Positions 15,690 to 25,022 of a stretch of 64,000 bases of DNA are shown here, piece after piece. Both the position numbers and the translations under genes were made by a program. Position 1 is the stretch's first letter; the number at the start of each line of letters is the position of its first letter. The DNA comes from Aquimarina sp. AU474 (lineage in GTDB: Bacteria > Bacteroidota > Bacteroidia > Flavobacteriales > Flavobacteriaceae): NCBI RefSeq assembly GCF_900312815.1, contig NZ_OMPE01000009.1, positions 372,001 through 436,000 of the forward strand, read 5' to 3'. Below the pieces are notes generated by a model. That model was not told the origin of the DNA. It saw only the letters and a list, made by a program, of their open reading frames with translations, and did no database searches.

Positions 15690-16709
15690 TTACAAACCAT
15701 AATCTAAGGGTAATAAGCGAGCAATTTTTTGCTCAGCCATATATCCGTTAAACACTATTTTATCAGGGTGAGAAAAATTACCTAAACCATCAATAACGAA
15801 AAATTCTTTGGTATTAATCATTATGTCAGTTTTCAACTTTTTACGATATAATACTGTTGTTTTATTTACCAAAGGATATATCTCTGCAAAACCATTTCGT
15901 TTTTGGATTTTCAAAAGCTCTGATACCGATGTTTTAAACCCTTTATAATATAACTCGAACTTATTCTCGGCAAGTGTATTGGTGGCCAACGAACGCATAA
16001 AGTGGGCTGTAGATCCTTTAAATACTTTATTTCGTTTTCTTTGATACCTTTTATTTTTTGAGTTAAACTCTGTAAAAAAACTAGTTCCAGCAAAATAAAC
16101 TGAATTAACCCAACCCGTGGTAGAGAACTTAACCTCAAAATCCACCAAATTATATAAAATCTCATATCCTAAATGATCATTTTTAATTTGAATTGGCACA
16201 CTCGAACTGGCATATAAACTACGATCATTGGCATTGTAATATAGTCTTATATCTTTTTCATTTAAAATTGCACACGTTCTTTGAGCTTCTTTATTACCTA
16301 TGAAATGAGTTCTAAAATAGTTTAGTTTTTTCTCTCGACTCCAATCATCATTTTGTATAAAAACGGCCTCAAGTTCTTCTAATTTCTTTTCGAGATAAAT
16401 AATTAAACCTTTCTCTTTATTTAGAGATGATGCTCCTAGGTAAATAGTTTCATAGCCAAGATAAGACACAACTATTTGAAAGTTTTTACCTATTTCAGAA
16501 TCTAAAGAAAATTTTCCTGAAGTATTCGTTATAGTACCTTTAGTAGTACCATCGATATAAATTACAACCCCTTCCAAAGGTTTTTTGGATACCGCATCAA
16601 ATACAGCACCACTAACTACTATCGATTGAGACATTAAAACATAAGGAAAAGTAACAAAAAGGAGTAGTAGTTTTATTCTAGAGTATATAAAATCGTTACT
16701 TATCTCCAT
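15690..16709 (-). CDS. CarboxypepD_reg-like domain protein
   Basis: The 339-residue exported protein has a hydrophobic signal segment (about 10-27) and a carboxypeptidase-regulatory-like beta-sandwich (about 30-110, with VSGAVFDAVSKKPLEGV and the TSGKFSL turn). The following domain is unrecognised. Such N-terminal domains occur in Bacteroidota outer-membrane and periplasmic proteins. Its start overlaps the end of the acyltransferase gene by 14 nt, indicating translational coupling. A role in the envelope is inferred. Confidence 0.75.
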   Translation of the reverse strand: MEISNDFIYSRIKLLLLFVTFPYVLMSQSIVVSGAVFDAVSKKPLEGVVIYIDGTTKGTITNTSGKFSLDSEIGKNFQIVVSYLGYETIYLGASSLNKEKGLIIYLEKKLEELEAVFIQNDDWSREKKLNYFRTHFIGNKEAQRTCAILNEKDIRLYYNANDRSLYASSSVPIQIKNDHLGYEILYNLVDFEVKFSTTGWVNSVYFAGTSFFTEFNSKNKRYQRKRNKVFKGSTAHFMRSLATNTLAENKFELYYKGFKTSVSELLKIQKRNGFAEIYPLVNKTTVLYRKKLKTDIMINTKEFFVIDGLGNFSHPDKIVFNGYMAEQKIARLLPLDYGL

Positions 16710-18504
16710 TTTTAAAATACTTTTGTTCTAATTCGGCCTGTAACTCTTCCATGACAGGCTTCACCGTACTATCTGGTAAATCTGCTATTCGTATATACAT
16801 CAGCCCATCTACAGCATTATTAAATAGAGGATCTACATTAAATGCAACTACCTTGGCGTTTTGCTTAATGTATTTTTTCATTAATACAGGAATTCGAAGG
16901 CTTCCGGGCTCTACCTCATCAATAATTTTATCAAATTTATTGAGATCACTCTTGCTTTCATCAAAAACAAAATCTTTATCTGCATCCTTTAGTTTAACCT
17001 TAAATTCTTTTTTAGGTCTTACATATTGAGCCACATAGGGATCATAATAATGTGATCTCATAAACTCAATCATCAAAGATTTAGAGAAATTACTAAACTT
17101 GTTACTAATACTTACTCCTCCGATAAGATATTTATGTTCTGGAAAACGTAAGGTGCAATGTACAATACCTTTCCATAACAAAAATAGTGGCATAGGTCTT
17201 TGCTGATATTCTTTAATGATAAACGCTCTACCCATTTCTATAGATTGGCTCATCATTTTATGCAGTTCGGGTTCGAATCTAAATAGGTCTTGTAGATAAA
17301 ATCCATCAATCCCCAAGTTCGCATATATTTTCGAGCCCATTCCCATACGATATGCTCCAACAAGCCTTTTGGCTTCATTATCCCACAAAAACATATGATG
17401 ATAATAATCATCAAACTTATCAAGATCTATAGAATTATTAGTTCCTTCCCCTATTTCTCTAAAAGTAATTTCTCGAAGTCTTCCAATTTCATTTAAAATA
17501 TTGGGAATATCTATTTTTTGAGCTAGAAAAACTTCGTAATTTTTACTAGTCAATAATCTTTTATCGTTATTACGACAAAAATCTAATTCAGACTGTATAA
17601 CTTGCGCACTACCTTCTCCAGCTATTTCTTTAGGGGATTTAGGAATTTTTAAATTTCTAGGAATAGATTCGCGTAATGTTTTCTTCTCAAAAGGATTTGC
17701 CAACATATACGTTTTGGTTCGTAAAAAACTTGTAAAATCCTCTAACTTGGTATGCTCCTGCTGATCTTTAACTGAAATGGGGTTACCAATTCGTACCTTA
17801 ATCACTCTTTTTTCCTGAGAAAAGAGTTCACTAGGTAATTTAGCAGTTCGTAACACACCACTTATCGCAGAAAGGCGATAAAAAAGTGTACTATTGCGCG
17901 CATGAAAATATATTGGGATTACAGGAACTTTTGCTTTTTGAACCAATCTCATTATACTAGGTTCCCAATGTTTATCAACATAGTTTTTACCTTCTTTAAT
18001 CGTAGAGACTTCTCCTGCTGGAAAAATACCAAGAGGATACCCTTCTTGAAGATGTAAAATAGCATTTTTAATACCCGTAAGACTGGACTTAGCTTCTTTT
18101 CTGTCCTCAAAGGGATTAACAGGCATTACAAAGGGTTGCAGAGGCTTAAAATTGTGCAATAAAAAATTTCCTATAATTTTATAATCAGAACGATGTTCTA
18201 ACATTAATTTAAGCAATAATCCTCCATCAAGACCTCCTAATGGATGATTTGATAAAGTAATAAAAGCACCATCTTTTGGTAATCGTTTTAAATCTTCAAC
18301 CGGAATTTCATAAGTAACTCCATACAAATCCAAGGTAGTACTTATATATTCTAACCCTTCTAAGTGACTAAGTTTATCGTATTGACGATTAATTTTCGAT
18401 ATTCTGGTTATTTTTAAGAGTAACCATCCAATAAAGGTACCTATAAAACCAAGTTTATCTAATTTGAGCCCTGAGGCTAATTCTCTTGCTGTGACTATAG
18501 GCAT
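16696..18504 (-). CDS. Fused bifunctional acyltransferase, aminolipid (ornithine/glycine lipid) synthesis type
   Basis: The 602-residue protein joins two acyltransferase domains. The N-terminal part (about 60-290) is PlsC-like: NHPLGGLDG is the NHx4D motif, FPAGEVS and VPVIPIYFHARN follow. The C-terminal part (about 310-600) is a GNAT-like hemolysin/OlsB-type N-acyltransferase region with GAYRMGMG and ELHKMMSQSIEMGRAFI. This O-acyl plus N-acyl fusion is the layout of OlsF, which makes ornithine lipids in Flavobacterium and Serratia; a glycine or another aminoacyl lipid is an alternative. The ATG at 18504 is preferred over a TTG three codons upstream. Confidence 0.82.
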   Translation of the reverse strand: MPIVTARELASGLKLDKLGFIGTFIGWLLLKITRISKINRQYDKLSHLEGLEYISTTLDLYGVTYEIPVEDLKRLPKDGAFITLSNHPLGGLDGGLLLKLMLEHRSDYKIIGNFLLHNFKPLQPFVMPVNPFEDRKEAKSSLTGIKNAILHLQEGYPLGIFPAGEVSTIKEGKNYVDKHWEPSIMRLVQKAKVPVIPIYFHARNSTLFYRLSAISGVLRTAKLPSELFSQEKRVIKVRIGNPISVKDQQEHTKLEDFTSFLRTKTYMLANPFEKKTLRESIPRNLKIPKSPKEIAGEGSAQVIQSELDFCRNNDKRLLTSKNYEVFLAQKIDIPNILNEIGRLREITFREIGEGTNNSIDLDKFDDYYHHMFLWDNEAKRLVGAYRMGMGSKIYANLGIDGFYLQDLFRFEPELHKMMSQSIEMGRAFIIKEYQQRPMPLFLLWKGIVHCTLRFPEHKYLIGGVSISNKFSNFSKSLMIEFMRSHYYDPYVAQYVRPKKEFKVKLKDADKDFVFDESKSDLNKFDKIIDEVEPGSLRIPVLMKKYIKQNAKVVAFNVDPLFNNAVDGLMYIRIADLPDSTVKPVMEELQAELEQKYFKNGDK

Positions 18505-18557
18505 TAAATACAATTTGCGCTAACTGCAAATATAGCAAAATCCATGAATTGATCATC

Positions 18558-19811
18558 CTAGTCTTTGGCAACCATTTGATAAGTCTCTCGTGTAATTTGT
18601 TTTAACAAAATTTCTTTGTTTTTTTCTAGAGATACAATCGAATTATCCGTAAAATGTCTTATGGTAAACAAAGAAACACCTGTATTATAAGTAACTTTAA
18701 ACTTAGCTTTCAATGTTTTAAGAAGTTTTTCGAAATGATCAAATTTATCATCCAGGCACACCGAAAAACTAATCGCCGAATTTTGGATGAGATCTACCTT
18801 AATGTGATATTTATGAAATAATTTAAAAATATCGCTAATATTTTCCTCAACAATAAATGAAAAATCTAAGGACGAGAGGGATACCAAAACTTGATTTTTC
18901 TTTACAATATAACATGGCATATATGGATCGAGCGGTTGTCCTTTTTTCACCGTTGTACCCTCAGTTTCTGGATATAAAAAAGATTTCACATAAAGTGGAA
19001 TTTCTTTTCGTTGCAAAGGCTGTATGGTTTTAGGATGTATTACCGAAGCTCCGTAAAAGGCAAGCTCTATAGCTTCTTCGTAAGAAACATGGGATAATAA
19101 TTTAGTGTTTTCAAAAACTCGCGGATCACCATTAAGCACTCCGGGTACATCTTTCCAGATACTTACACTATTTGCTCCCAGACAATAAGCAAAAATACCA
19201 GCGGTATAATCACTTCCTTCTCGACCTAATGTGGTTGTGAAATTATTTTGATCAGATGCAATAAACCCTTGTGTTACGCTAAGTATATTTTTGTTTACAT
19301 TATCCAAAATAATTTGTTGTGTACGTGTCCAATCCACTTGGGCATCGCGATATGAGTTATTTGTTTTAATCATTTCGCGTGCATCCAGCCACTCATTATT
19401 AAGTCCAGTAGCATTTAAATATTCGCTTATGATAACTGTAGAGATCAGCTCACCATAACTCACTACTTGATCATAGATATAATCGTATTGTTTAGATTTA
19501 TTCCTAACCAAAGTTGTTTCCAGGTCGTTAAATAAGTTTTCTGTTTTTTGATAAACAGGATGCTGTTTGGCATCGAAAAGAGACATTATAATTTCAAAAT
19601 GATACTCTTTTAAGTTTTGTATTAATTCTTTTTGCTTAGGATCTTGAGCGAGATATGAGTCCACTATTTTTTCTAAAGCGTTCGTAGTTTTTCCCATAGC
19701 AGAAACAACTACTAATAAATTAGAGTATCCGGTTACTCGAAGTACTTTAGCTACATTTTTTACGGCAGCAGCATTTTTTACTGATGCTCCCCCAAACTTA
19801 AAAACTCTCAT
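18558..19811 (-). CDS. lysC: Aspartate kinase
   Basis: The 417-residue enzyme phosphorylates aspartate, the first step to lysine, threonine and methionine. The N-terminal KFGGAS is the ATP/aspartate motif and GREGSDYTAGIFAYCLGA lies in the kinase core (about 195-215). The C-terminal third (about 300-400) has the size of tandem ACT regulatory domains, though these are divergent. It is monofunctional, not fused to homoserine dehydrogenase. It is 19 nt downstream of a GNAT gene and probably cotranscribed with it. Confidence 0.9.
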   Translation of the reverse strand: MRVFKFGGASVKNAAAVKNVAKVLRVTGYSNLLVVVSAMGKTTNALEKIVDSYLAQDPKQKELIQNLKEYHFEIIMSLFDAKQHPVYQKTENLFNDLETTLVRNKSKQYDYIYDQVVSYGELISTVIISEYLNATGLNNEWLDAREMIKTNNSYRDAQVDWTRTQQIILDNVNKNILSVTQGFIASDQNNFTTTLGREGSDYTAGIFAYCLGANSVSIWKDVPGVLNGDPRVFENTKLLSHVSYEEAIELAFYGASVIHPKTIQPLQRKEIPLYVKSFLYPETEGTTVKKGQPLDPYMPCYIVKKNQVLVSLSSLDFSFIVEENISDIFKLFHKYHIKVDLIQNSAISFSVCLDDKFDHFEKLLKTLKAKFKVTYNTGVSLFTIRHFTDNSIVSLEKNKEILLKQITRETYQMVAKD

Positions 19812-19830
19812 TTATGATTATTTCCTAAAA

Positions 19831-20310
19831 TTATAGATTAGCAATAAATGTATTCACTCCTTCTTGATCCATTTGTACTAGATACCAATCTTTGAGCAAT
19901 TTTGCACCACTTTTCTCATAAAAATCAATCGCATTTTTGTTCCAATCTAGAACTACCCACTCTACTCTACGAACTCCTTTTGATTGTCCATATTTTAAAA
20001 CTTCTGTATATAATGCCCTACCTAGACCGGTACCTCTCATCGATTCTTTTACAATAAGATCTTCTAAGTGCAACGAACGTCCTTTCCATGTCGAAAAACG
20101 AAAATATACTAGAGCAATTCCCACGATTTGTTGATCAACCTCTGCTACAAAACAGTGAAAAAGTGGATTGTTACCAAAACCTTCGCGGATTAAATCTTCG
20201 GTTGTTACCTCTACCGCATCTGGTTCATTTTCAAAAGTGGCAAGTTCCTGAATTAAATCAAGCACCTGATCCATATCCTGTGCAATTGCATCTCTAATTA
20301 TATAGCCCAT
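19831..20310 (-). CDS. GNAT N-acetyltransferase, diamine-acetyltransferase-like
   Basis: The 159-residue protein shows the GNAT order YIIRDAIAQDMDQVLDLI, a LHLEDLIVKESMRGTGLGRAL acetyl-CoA segment (about 72-92) and a NKNAIDFYEKSGA C-terminal motif. The NPLFHCFVAE stretch is typical of the spermidine/spermine acetyltransferase-like group, so a polyamine or small amine substrate is likely but not proved. The ATG at 20310 is chosen over a TTG 18 nt upstream because homologues begin with this Met. Confidence 0.85.
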   Translation of the reverse strand: MGYIIRDAIAQDMDQVLDLIQELATFENEPDAVEVTTEDLIREGFGNNPLFHCFVAEVDQQIVGIALVYFRFSTWKGRSLHLEDLIVKESMRGTGLGRALYTEVLKYGQSKGVRRVEWVVLDWNKNAIDFYEKSGAKLLKDWYLVQMDQEGVNTFIANL

Positions 20311-20492
20311 CTTATAAAAGTTTATCAAAACTAAAAAATAAGTATTAGAAACGGAGTAATTTTTTGAGCTTATCGTTCAACTCTAATATTATAATAGAAA
20401 ATCTATAAGAATTAGATTTTTATTTTTTTCATAATTCGAAAGACATTTCATAATTTAAACCTGCGAAAACGATATAGTTATCTAAAAAATAA

Positions 20493-20500
20493 TACTTTTG
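20493..20500 (+). promoter_or_regulatory. Candidate -7 box of fbp
   Basis: TACTTTTG fits TAnnTTTG and ends 23 nt before the fbp ATG. No TTG is found at the expected -33 distance. Confidence 0.4.
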
Positions 20501-20523
20501 CAGCAATCTAAATTTCACCATAA

Positions 20524-21525
20524 ATGACAAGAAAAAATCAAACTTTAGGAGAATTTATTATCGAAAATCAAAATGATTTTCCGTACGCTAGTGGTGAGTT
20601 ATCTCGTTTGATTAACTCTATTAGATTGGCTGCAAAAATGGTGAACCATGAGGTAAACAAAGCTGGATTAGTGGATATTACTGGTGCCATGGGAGAGACA
20701 AATATTCAGGGCGAAGATCAACAAAAGTTAGATGTATTAGCTAACGAAACATTTATAAATACTTTAACCAATCGTGAGATAGTTTGTGGTATTGCTTCAG
20801 AAGAAAATGATGAATTTATTACGATTAAAGGTCAAAAAAATGATCATCGTAATAATTACGTAGTACTCATGGATCCTTTGGATGGCAGCTCTAATATTGA
20901 TGTAAATGTATCTGTAGGAACTATTTTCTCTATTTATCGTAGAGTTACACCAACAGGTACTCCTGTAACTTTAGAAGATTTTTTACAACCAGGTAATTTA
21001 CAAGTAGCGGCAGGATACATTATTTATGGTACTTCTACAATGCTGGTATATACAACAGGTCATGGAGTTAATGGATTTACTCTTAATCCTGCTCTTGGAA
21101 CGTATTACTTATCGCATCCAAATATGAGATTCCCCGATGATGGAAATATATATTCTGTTAATGAAGGTAATTATATTCATTTCCCACAGGGAATCAAGGA
21201 TTATATAAAGTTTTGCCAAGAAGAAAAAGAAGATCGACCGTACACCTCTAGATATATTGGCTCTTTGGTAAGTGATATCCACCGTAACATGATTAAAGGT
21301 GGGGTTTACTTATATCCAAGTACTTCAAAATCCCCTAACGGCAAACTTCGTTTACTATACGAATGCAATCCAATGGCTTTCATTGCAGAGCAAGCAGGAG
21401 GAAAAGCTAGTGATGGTTTTAGAAGAATTATGGATATAAAACCCTCAGAACTTCATGAACGTACCCCTTTTGTTTGTGGAAGTAAAAATATGGTAGATAA
21501 GGTAGAATCTTTTATGAAAGATTGA
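20524..21525 (+). CDS. fbp: Fructose-1,6-bisphosphatase, class I
   Basis: The 333-residue cytosolic enzyme hydrolyses fructose 1,6-bisphosphate in gluconeogenesis. The metal-binding motif [21 protein letters not shown] (about 117-137) and the substrate region [21 protein letters not shown] are clear class I signatures, and the length is normal. It is preceded by a -7 box and is transcribed in the same direction as the small-GTPase cassette 240 nt downstream. That gap is long enough for a separate promoter, though none was clear. Confidence 0.95.
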   Translation: MTRKNQTLGEFIIENQNDFPYASGELSRLINSIRLAAKMVNHEVNKAGLVDITGAMGETNIQGEDQQKLDVLANETFINTLTNREIVCGIASEENDEFITIKGQKNDHRNNYVVLMDPLDGSSNIDVNVSVGTIFSIYRRVTPTGTPVTLEDFLQPGNLQVAAGYIIYGTSTMLVYTTGHGVNGFTLNPALGTYYLSHPNMRFPDDGNIYSVNEGNYIHFPQGIKDYIKFCQEEKEDRPYTSRYIGSLVSDIHRNMIKGGVYLYPSTSKSPNGKLRLLYECNPMAFIAEQAGGKASDGFRRIMDIKPSELHERTPFVCGSKNMVDKVESFMKD

Positions 21526-21764
21526 TTAAGTGAGAGATACCTGCAAAAATAGCACAAACGCTATGTAATCAATATTAATTGTATATTTATACCATCCCCG
21601 TAATACTGTACTCTAGATTTTGAGATTCATATTTCCTATATCTTGTGCAAAAAGAGGAGTTCAGGTCTCTGTAAAATTAACATTATCGAGTGTTAGACCT
21701 TGTTTTTAACGTATTTATGTTAATTTTACAAAAAGCTAAAGAAAAACAAATAAACAGACCCAAA

Positions 21765-22118
21765 ATGGCCAAGGAAAATAAAGCTGTTAAAGAAGAAGTT
21801 GTAAATGATCCTTCTTCAAAAATTGAAGCAATCAAAAACCTTATTTTTGGAGAAAATATTGCTGCTTATAATTCTGAATTTGAACAGGTAAAAAACGATA
21901 TTGCTTCTAAAAAGAAAGAATTAGAAGACTTCATCGATGATTCCCGCAAAGAACTACATCAAGCTATTGACAATCTTAGTACTGATATTAATATTCGTAT
22001 TACAGAACTAGAAGATAACCTTGCTGATAAAGCAGATACGCTAGATGCGAAAAAAGTAGACAAGAAAACCCTAGGTGATCTTCTTATTGCTATGGGTGAA
22101 AAAATCAACCAAAAGTAA
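21765..22118 (+). CDS. Predicted coiled-coil protein of the small-GTPase cassette
   Basis: The 117-residue charged protein has no signal peptide. Residues about 35-95 are strongly heptad-like (DIASKKKELEDFIDDSRKEL and on), predicting a long coiled coil, and a basic C-terminus follows. I do not recognise a family. The ATG at 21765 (MAKENK) is preferred; a frame extension to GTG 21690 is possible but begins with a hydrophobic stretch lacking conservation cues. The next gene starts 18 nt after its stop, so it is the first gene of a four-gene cassette. A scaffold role is inference. Confidence 0.72.
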   Translation: MAKENKAVKEEVVNDPSSKIEAIKNLIFGENIAAYNSEFEQVKNDIASKKKELEDFIDDSRKELHQAIDNLSTDINIRITELEDNLADKADTLDAKKVDKKTLGDLLIAMGEKINQK

Positions 22119-22136
22119 TCCAATCTATCCAAAATT

Positions 22137-22961
22137 ATGGAAGAGCAGGATAAACTCAAACTTCTTAAACAACTTCTTCTTAGCGAAGAAAAGGAGTTTG
22201 CCGATTCCATAGCTCAAAAAGTCGAAGAACTCAATAAAATAGTTCATCAAAAACAAGAGCTCTCTCATAAGGTAGATCCTATTATAGATGATAAATTAGA
22301 GCAATTTGTAGAAGAAATACCTAAAACTCTCGGCCCTACAATTACTCAAGCATTAAAAGAAGAAATTAAAAACTCCCAGGATGCAGTAGTAGAAGCTTTA
22401 TTCCCGATCATTGGTAAAATGATTAAGAAATATATTGCTCATGAAATGAAACTGCTGAGTGAAAATATCAGTAGGCAAACCAAAAATGCTTTTTCCTTTA
22501 AAAATTGGTTTCGTAAAACGAAAGCCAAAGCGCAAGGAATTACAGAAGGAGATCTGGCGCTTACCGATTATGCCAAACCAAGACTGATTCAAATGTTTGT
22601 GATCGAGAAAGATTCTGGATTATTAATAACTGATTATAGCCCATTATCCGATGGCACTATTGATAAAGATATGGTTGCCGGAATGCTTACCGCTATAAAG
22701 AGTTTTGTTGAAGATGCTTTTCAAGGCGGAGATCAAAATCTAGAACTAATCGAATATGAATTATATACTATACATATTCAAAATTTTTATTCTTATTACA
22801 TTGCAGCCGTAGTTTCGGGTGCATATTCTATGATGTTCAAAGAAGTATTAGAAGATCAAATTCTAGACTTTGCACAACAACATATTTCTACTAAAGATTT
22901 AGAAAATAGTACCCTTTTTACTAAAAAACTTAAAAAATATTTTGCAGATGAAATTGTCTAA
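22137..22961 (+). CDS. Longin/roadblock-like partner of the Rab-like GTPase
   Basis: The 274-residue protein has a charged helical N-terminal half (about 1-125) that includes a likely coiled coil. The C-terminal alpha/beta domain (about 145-260) has the pattern RLIQMFVIEKDSGLLITDYS, a long helix around MVAGMLTAIKSFVEDAF, and YELYTIHIQNFYSYYIAAVV. This pattern resembles roadblock/longin-type domains, which bind and regulate small GTPases in bacteria (MglB) and eukaryotes. The assignment is by eye and needs a profile search. The GTPase start codon lies inside its 3' end (14-nt overlap). Confidence 0.65.
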   Translation: MEEQDKLKLLKQLLLSEEKEFADSIAQKVEELNKIVHQKQELSHKVDPIIDDKLEQFVEEIPKTLGPTITQALKEEIKNSQDAVVEALFPIIGKMIKKYIAHEMKLLSENISRQTKNAFSFKNWFRKTKAKAQGITEGDLALTDYAKPRLIQMFVIEKDSGLLITDYSPLSDGTIDKDMVAGMLTAIKSFVEDAFQGGDQNLELIEYELYTIHIQNFYSYYIAAVVSGAYSMMFKEVLEDQILDFAQQHISTKDLENSTLFTKKLKKYFADEIV

Positions 22962-23442
22962 AAAAGTAGTGCTTTTAGGACACTTTGGTGTAGGAAAAAC
23001 GTCCCTGTTTAGACGTTTTGTCGATAACGAATTTTCAGAAGAATACAAGGTTACACTTGGCGTACAAATCAAAAAGAAAGTTGTAGAACTTCCTGACGGC
23101 AGGGAGTTATCTATGATTATTTGGGATACCGAAGGACACTCAGATAGTGTAGAAGATACTAGGAAATCGTACCTGTTAGGTTCGCATGCTTTTATCTATG
23201 TATTTGACATTACTCGTGAAGAAACCTATAAAAACTTAAATGAAGAGTTAGAATATTTACAAAAAAATTATACTAAGGTTGCCGCCAAAGTAATAGGAAA
23301 TAAACTCGATCTGGTAAATGAAAAAGAAACCACTGCTTATTTAGAAGCGCAAAACATTCCTTTTGATTGTTTAACCAGTGCAAAAACGAATAAAAATGTA
23401 CAAGATTTCTTTTCGGATTTGGCTAAAGAAATAACATCCTAA
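22948..23442 (+). CDS. Rab/Ras-like small GTPase
   Basis: The 164-residue protein has every G-motif: P-loop GHFGVGKTS (11-19), switch I Thr36 in KVTLGV, G3 WDTEGHS (59-65), G4 GNKLDL and G5 TSAK. The Rab-like WDT and TSAK signatures are striking for a bacterial protein. The residue at the position of the catalytic Gln (Q61 in Ras) is His64, which predicts slow intrinsic hydrolysis or a different mechanism. The ATG at 22948 is chosen over a TTG two codons earlier; it overlaps the upstream gene by 14 nt. The kinase gene follows after 5 nt. A role in polarity or gliding is possible by analogy with MglA only. Confidence 0.88.
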   Translation: MKLSKKVVLLGHFGVGKTSLFRRFVDNEFSEEYKVTLGVQIKKKVVELPDGRELSMIIWDTEGHSDSVEDTRKSYLLGSHAFIYVFDITREETYKNLNEELEYLQKNYTKVAAKVIGNKLDLVNEKETTAYLEAQNIPFDCLTSAKTNKNVQDFFSDLAKEITS

Positions 23443-23447
23443 GGATT

Positions 23448-24986
23448 ATGAAAAATTATCACGAGCCTTTACAATTTCACCAAAAAACACAGGTAACTTC
23501 GGTTTCTTTTGAAGGTTTGATTATAGATACAGACGCATCACTTTTTGATTGGAAAAAAGGAGATTCGATTTATGACATCCATCCTTTTTTCGAAATCCTA
23601 AGCAGCTTTATCGAAGACCATAACGGTGGTTCTGAATCATATAATTTTCCTTGTATTCATTTTGAACATGGAGACGATGAGCGTATTTGTGATGTCTCCA
23701 TTCAAATAGATAAAGACATCAGTATTATTCTTTTCGATTATACCCTAAAGTATAGTGATCTTAATCTCATAGCTCAACAAAAAAACGAATCAATTTTATT
23801 AAGCAAAGAGCTTGAATTAAAAAATAAATATCTACAAGAAAAAGAGGCTTTTAAAAATAGTTTTATTGCTAATATCAATCATGAAATTAGAACACCGCTT
23901 ACTAGCATACTTGGTTTTGTTGAAGTATTAGAAAAAACAAATCTCTCTTTTGAACAAGAGGAACTTACCCGAATCATTAAACGAGAAAGCAAACATCTTA
24001 ATTCGCTTATTGATGATATGATCGATATCTCAAAAATTGAATCTGGTACTTTAAAAGTAGTAGAAGAACGATTTTCTTTTCATACGCTTATCAAAGGGTT
24101 CGAAGAATCTTACACTAAAATTTCTGAAGAAAAAGGTCTTGTTTTTGAAACTAAAATAGACGACAATATACAAGAATATGTCATTGGTGATAGAACCAGA
24201 GTATATCAGGTTTTAAATAATTTACTAAACAATGCTTTTAAATTTACTGAAGAAGGAAGTGTTACTTTTTCGATTTCTAAAAATTATCAGCGTACTAATA
24301 AATTAAATCTTAATTTTAAGATTGAAGATTCTGGATTTGGAATTCTTGAAGAAAATATCCCTCATCTTTTTGAGCGTTTTACACGATTTAATCATGATAA
24401 ACAAATATCTGGCACAGGTTTAGGTCTTGCTATTGTAAAAGATCTGGTAGATTTACTTAATGGAGAAATTAAAGTAAGTAGCACACCTGATAAAGGAACT
24501 GCATTTAATATCAAACTCCCCTTTAAGTTTGAAGTTACAAAGAACACTACTCAAGAACGAAAAAAGAAAAAATATACACTTCCTAAAACTAAAAGAAAAT
24601 TTAGGATATTAGTGGTAGAAGATGAAGAAATTACTCAATTTTTGATCATGAAAATTTTGATTTCGAAAGGTACTTTTTTTGTAGATATTGCACTCAATAG
24701 TGAAGAAGCTATTAGTTATATAGAGAGACGAACATATGACTTGGTGTTAATGGATCTATCACTCTCTAAAACTGATGGTTTTCAAACCACGCATATGATT
24801 AGGAAAAATTATGGTGATCCCTATATTTCTGAAGTACCGATTATCGGCTTTTCGGGTAAGGCAAGTGAAACTGCCCGAGATAAGTGTTTACGATCGGGCA
24901 TGGATGATTTTATCGCCAAACCTTTTGAACAAGAAGAACTACTTTACAAAATCACAAAGCAGATTGCAAAAAAGGCTGCCGATTAG
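23448..24986 (+). CDS. Hybrid histidine kinase with C-terminal receiver domain
   Basis: The 512-residue cytosolic protein has an N-terminal PAS-like sensor region (about 1-110) with no membrane segment. A linker helix follows, then HisKA with His145 in NINHEIRTPL and HATPase_c with NNLLNNAFKF (N box), EDSGFGI (G1) and GTGLGLAIV (G2). A receiver domain completes it (about 385-505: VVEDEE, phosphoacceptor Asp436 in LMDLS, Lys in IAKPF). It is the last gene of the small-GTPase cassette, 5 nt after the GTPase. Its stop codon lies in the loop of the terminator. Confidence 0.9.
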   Translation: MKNYHEPLQFHQKTQVTSVSFEGLIIDTDASLFDWKKGDSIYDIHPFFEILSSFIEDHNGGSESYNFPCIHFEHGDDERICDVSIQIDKDISIILFDYTLKYSDLNLIAQQKNESILLSKELELKNKYLQEKEAFKNSFIANINHEIRTPLTSILGFVEVLEKTNLSFEQEELTRIIKRESKHLNSLIDDMIDISKIESGTLKVVEERFSFHTLIKGFEESYTKISEEKGLVFETKIDDNIQEYVIGDRTRVYQVLNNLLNNAFKFTEEGSVTFSISKNYQRTNKLNLNFKIEDSGFGILEENIPHLFERFTRFNHDKQISGTGLGLAIVKDLVDLLNGEIKVSSTPDKGTAFNIKLPFKFEVTKNTTQERKKKKYTLPKTKRKFRILVVEDEEITQFLIMKILISKGTFFVDIALNSEEAISYIERRTYDLVLMDLSLSKTDGFQTTHMIRKNYGDPYISEVPIIGFSGKASETARDKCLRSGMDDFIAKPFEQEELLYKITKQIAKKAAD

Positions 24987-24997
24987 GCAGCCTTTTT
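24969..24997. terminator. Terminator of the GTPase/kinase cassette, overlapping the stop codon
   Basis: AAAAAGGCTGCC and GGCAGCCTTTTT form a perfect 12-bp inverted repeat with the loop GATTA. The TAG stop (24984-24986) spans the end of the loop. A- and T-tracts on both sides allow use by the converging TerB gene too. Confidence 0.88.
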
Positions 24998-25022
24998 ACA
25001 TATGATTAAAACAGATAATTTA

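Noticed and set aside
19812..20523. Possible lysine or similar riboswitch near aspartokinase
   Set aside because: The gap before lysC is 19 nt and the region before the GNAT gene has no extended stem structure that I could recognise.
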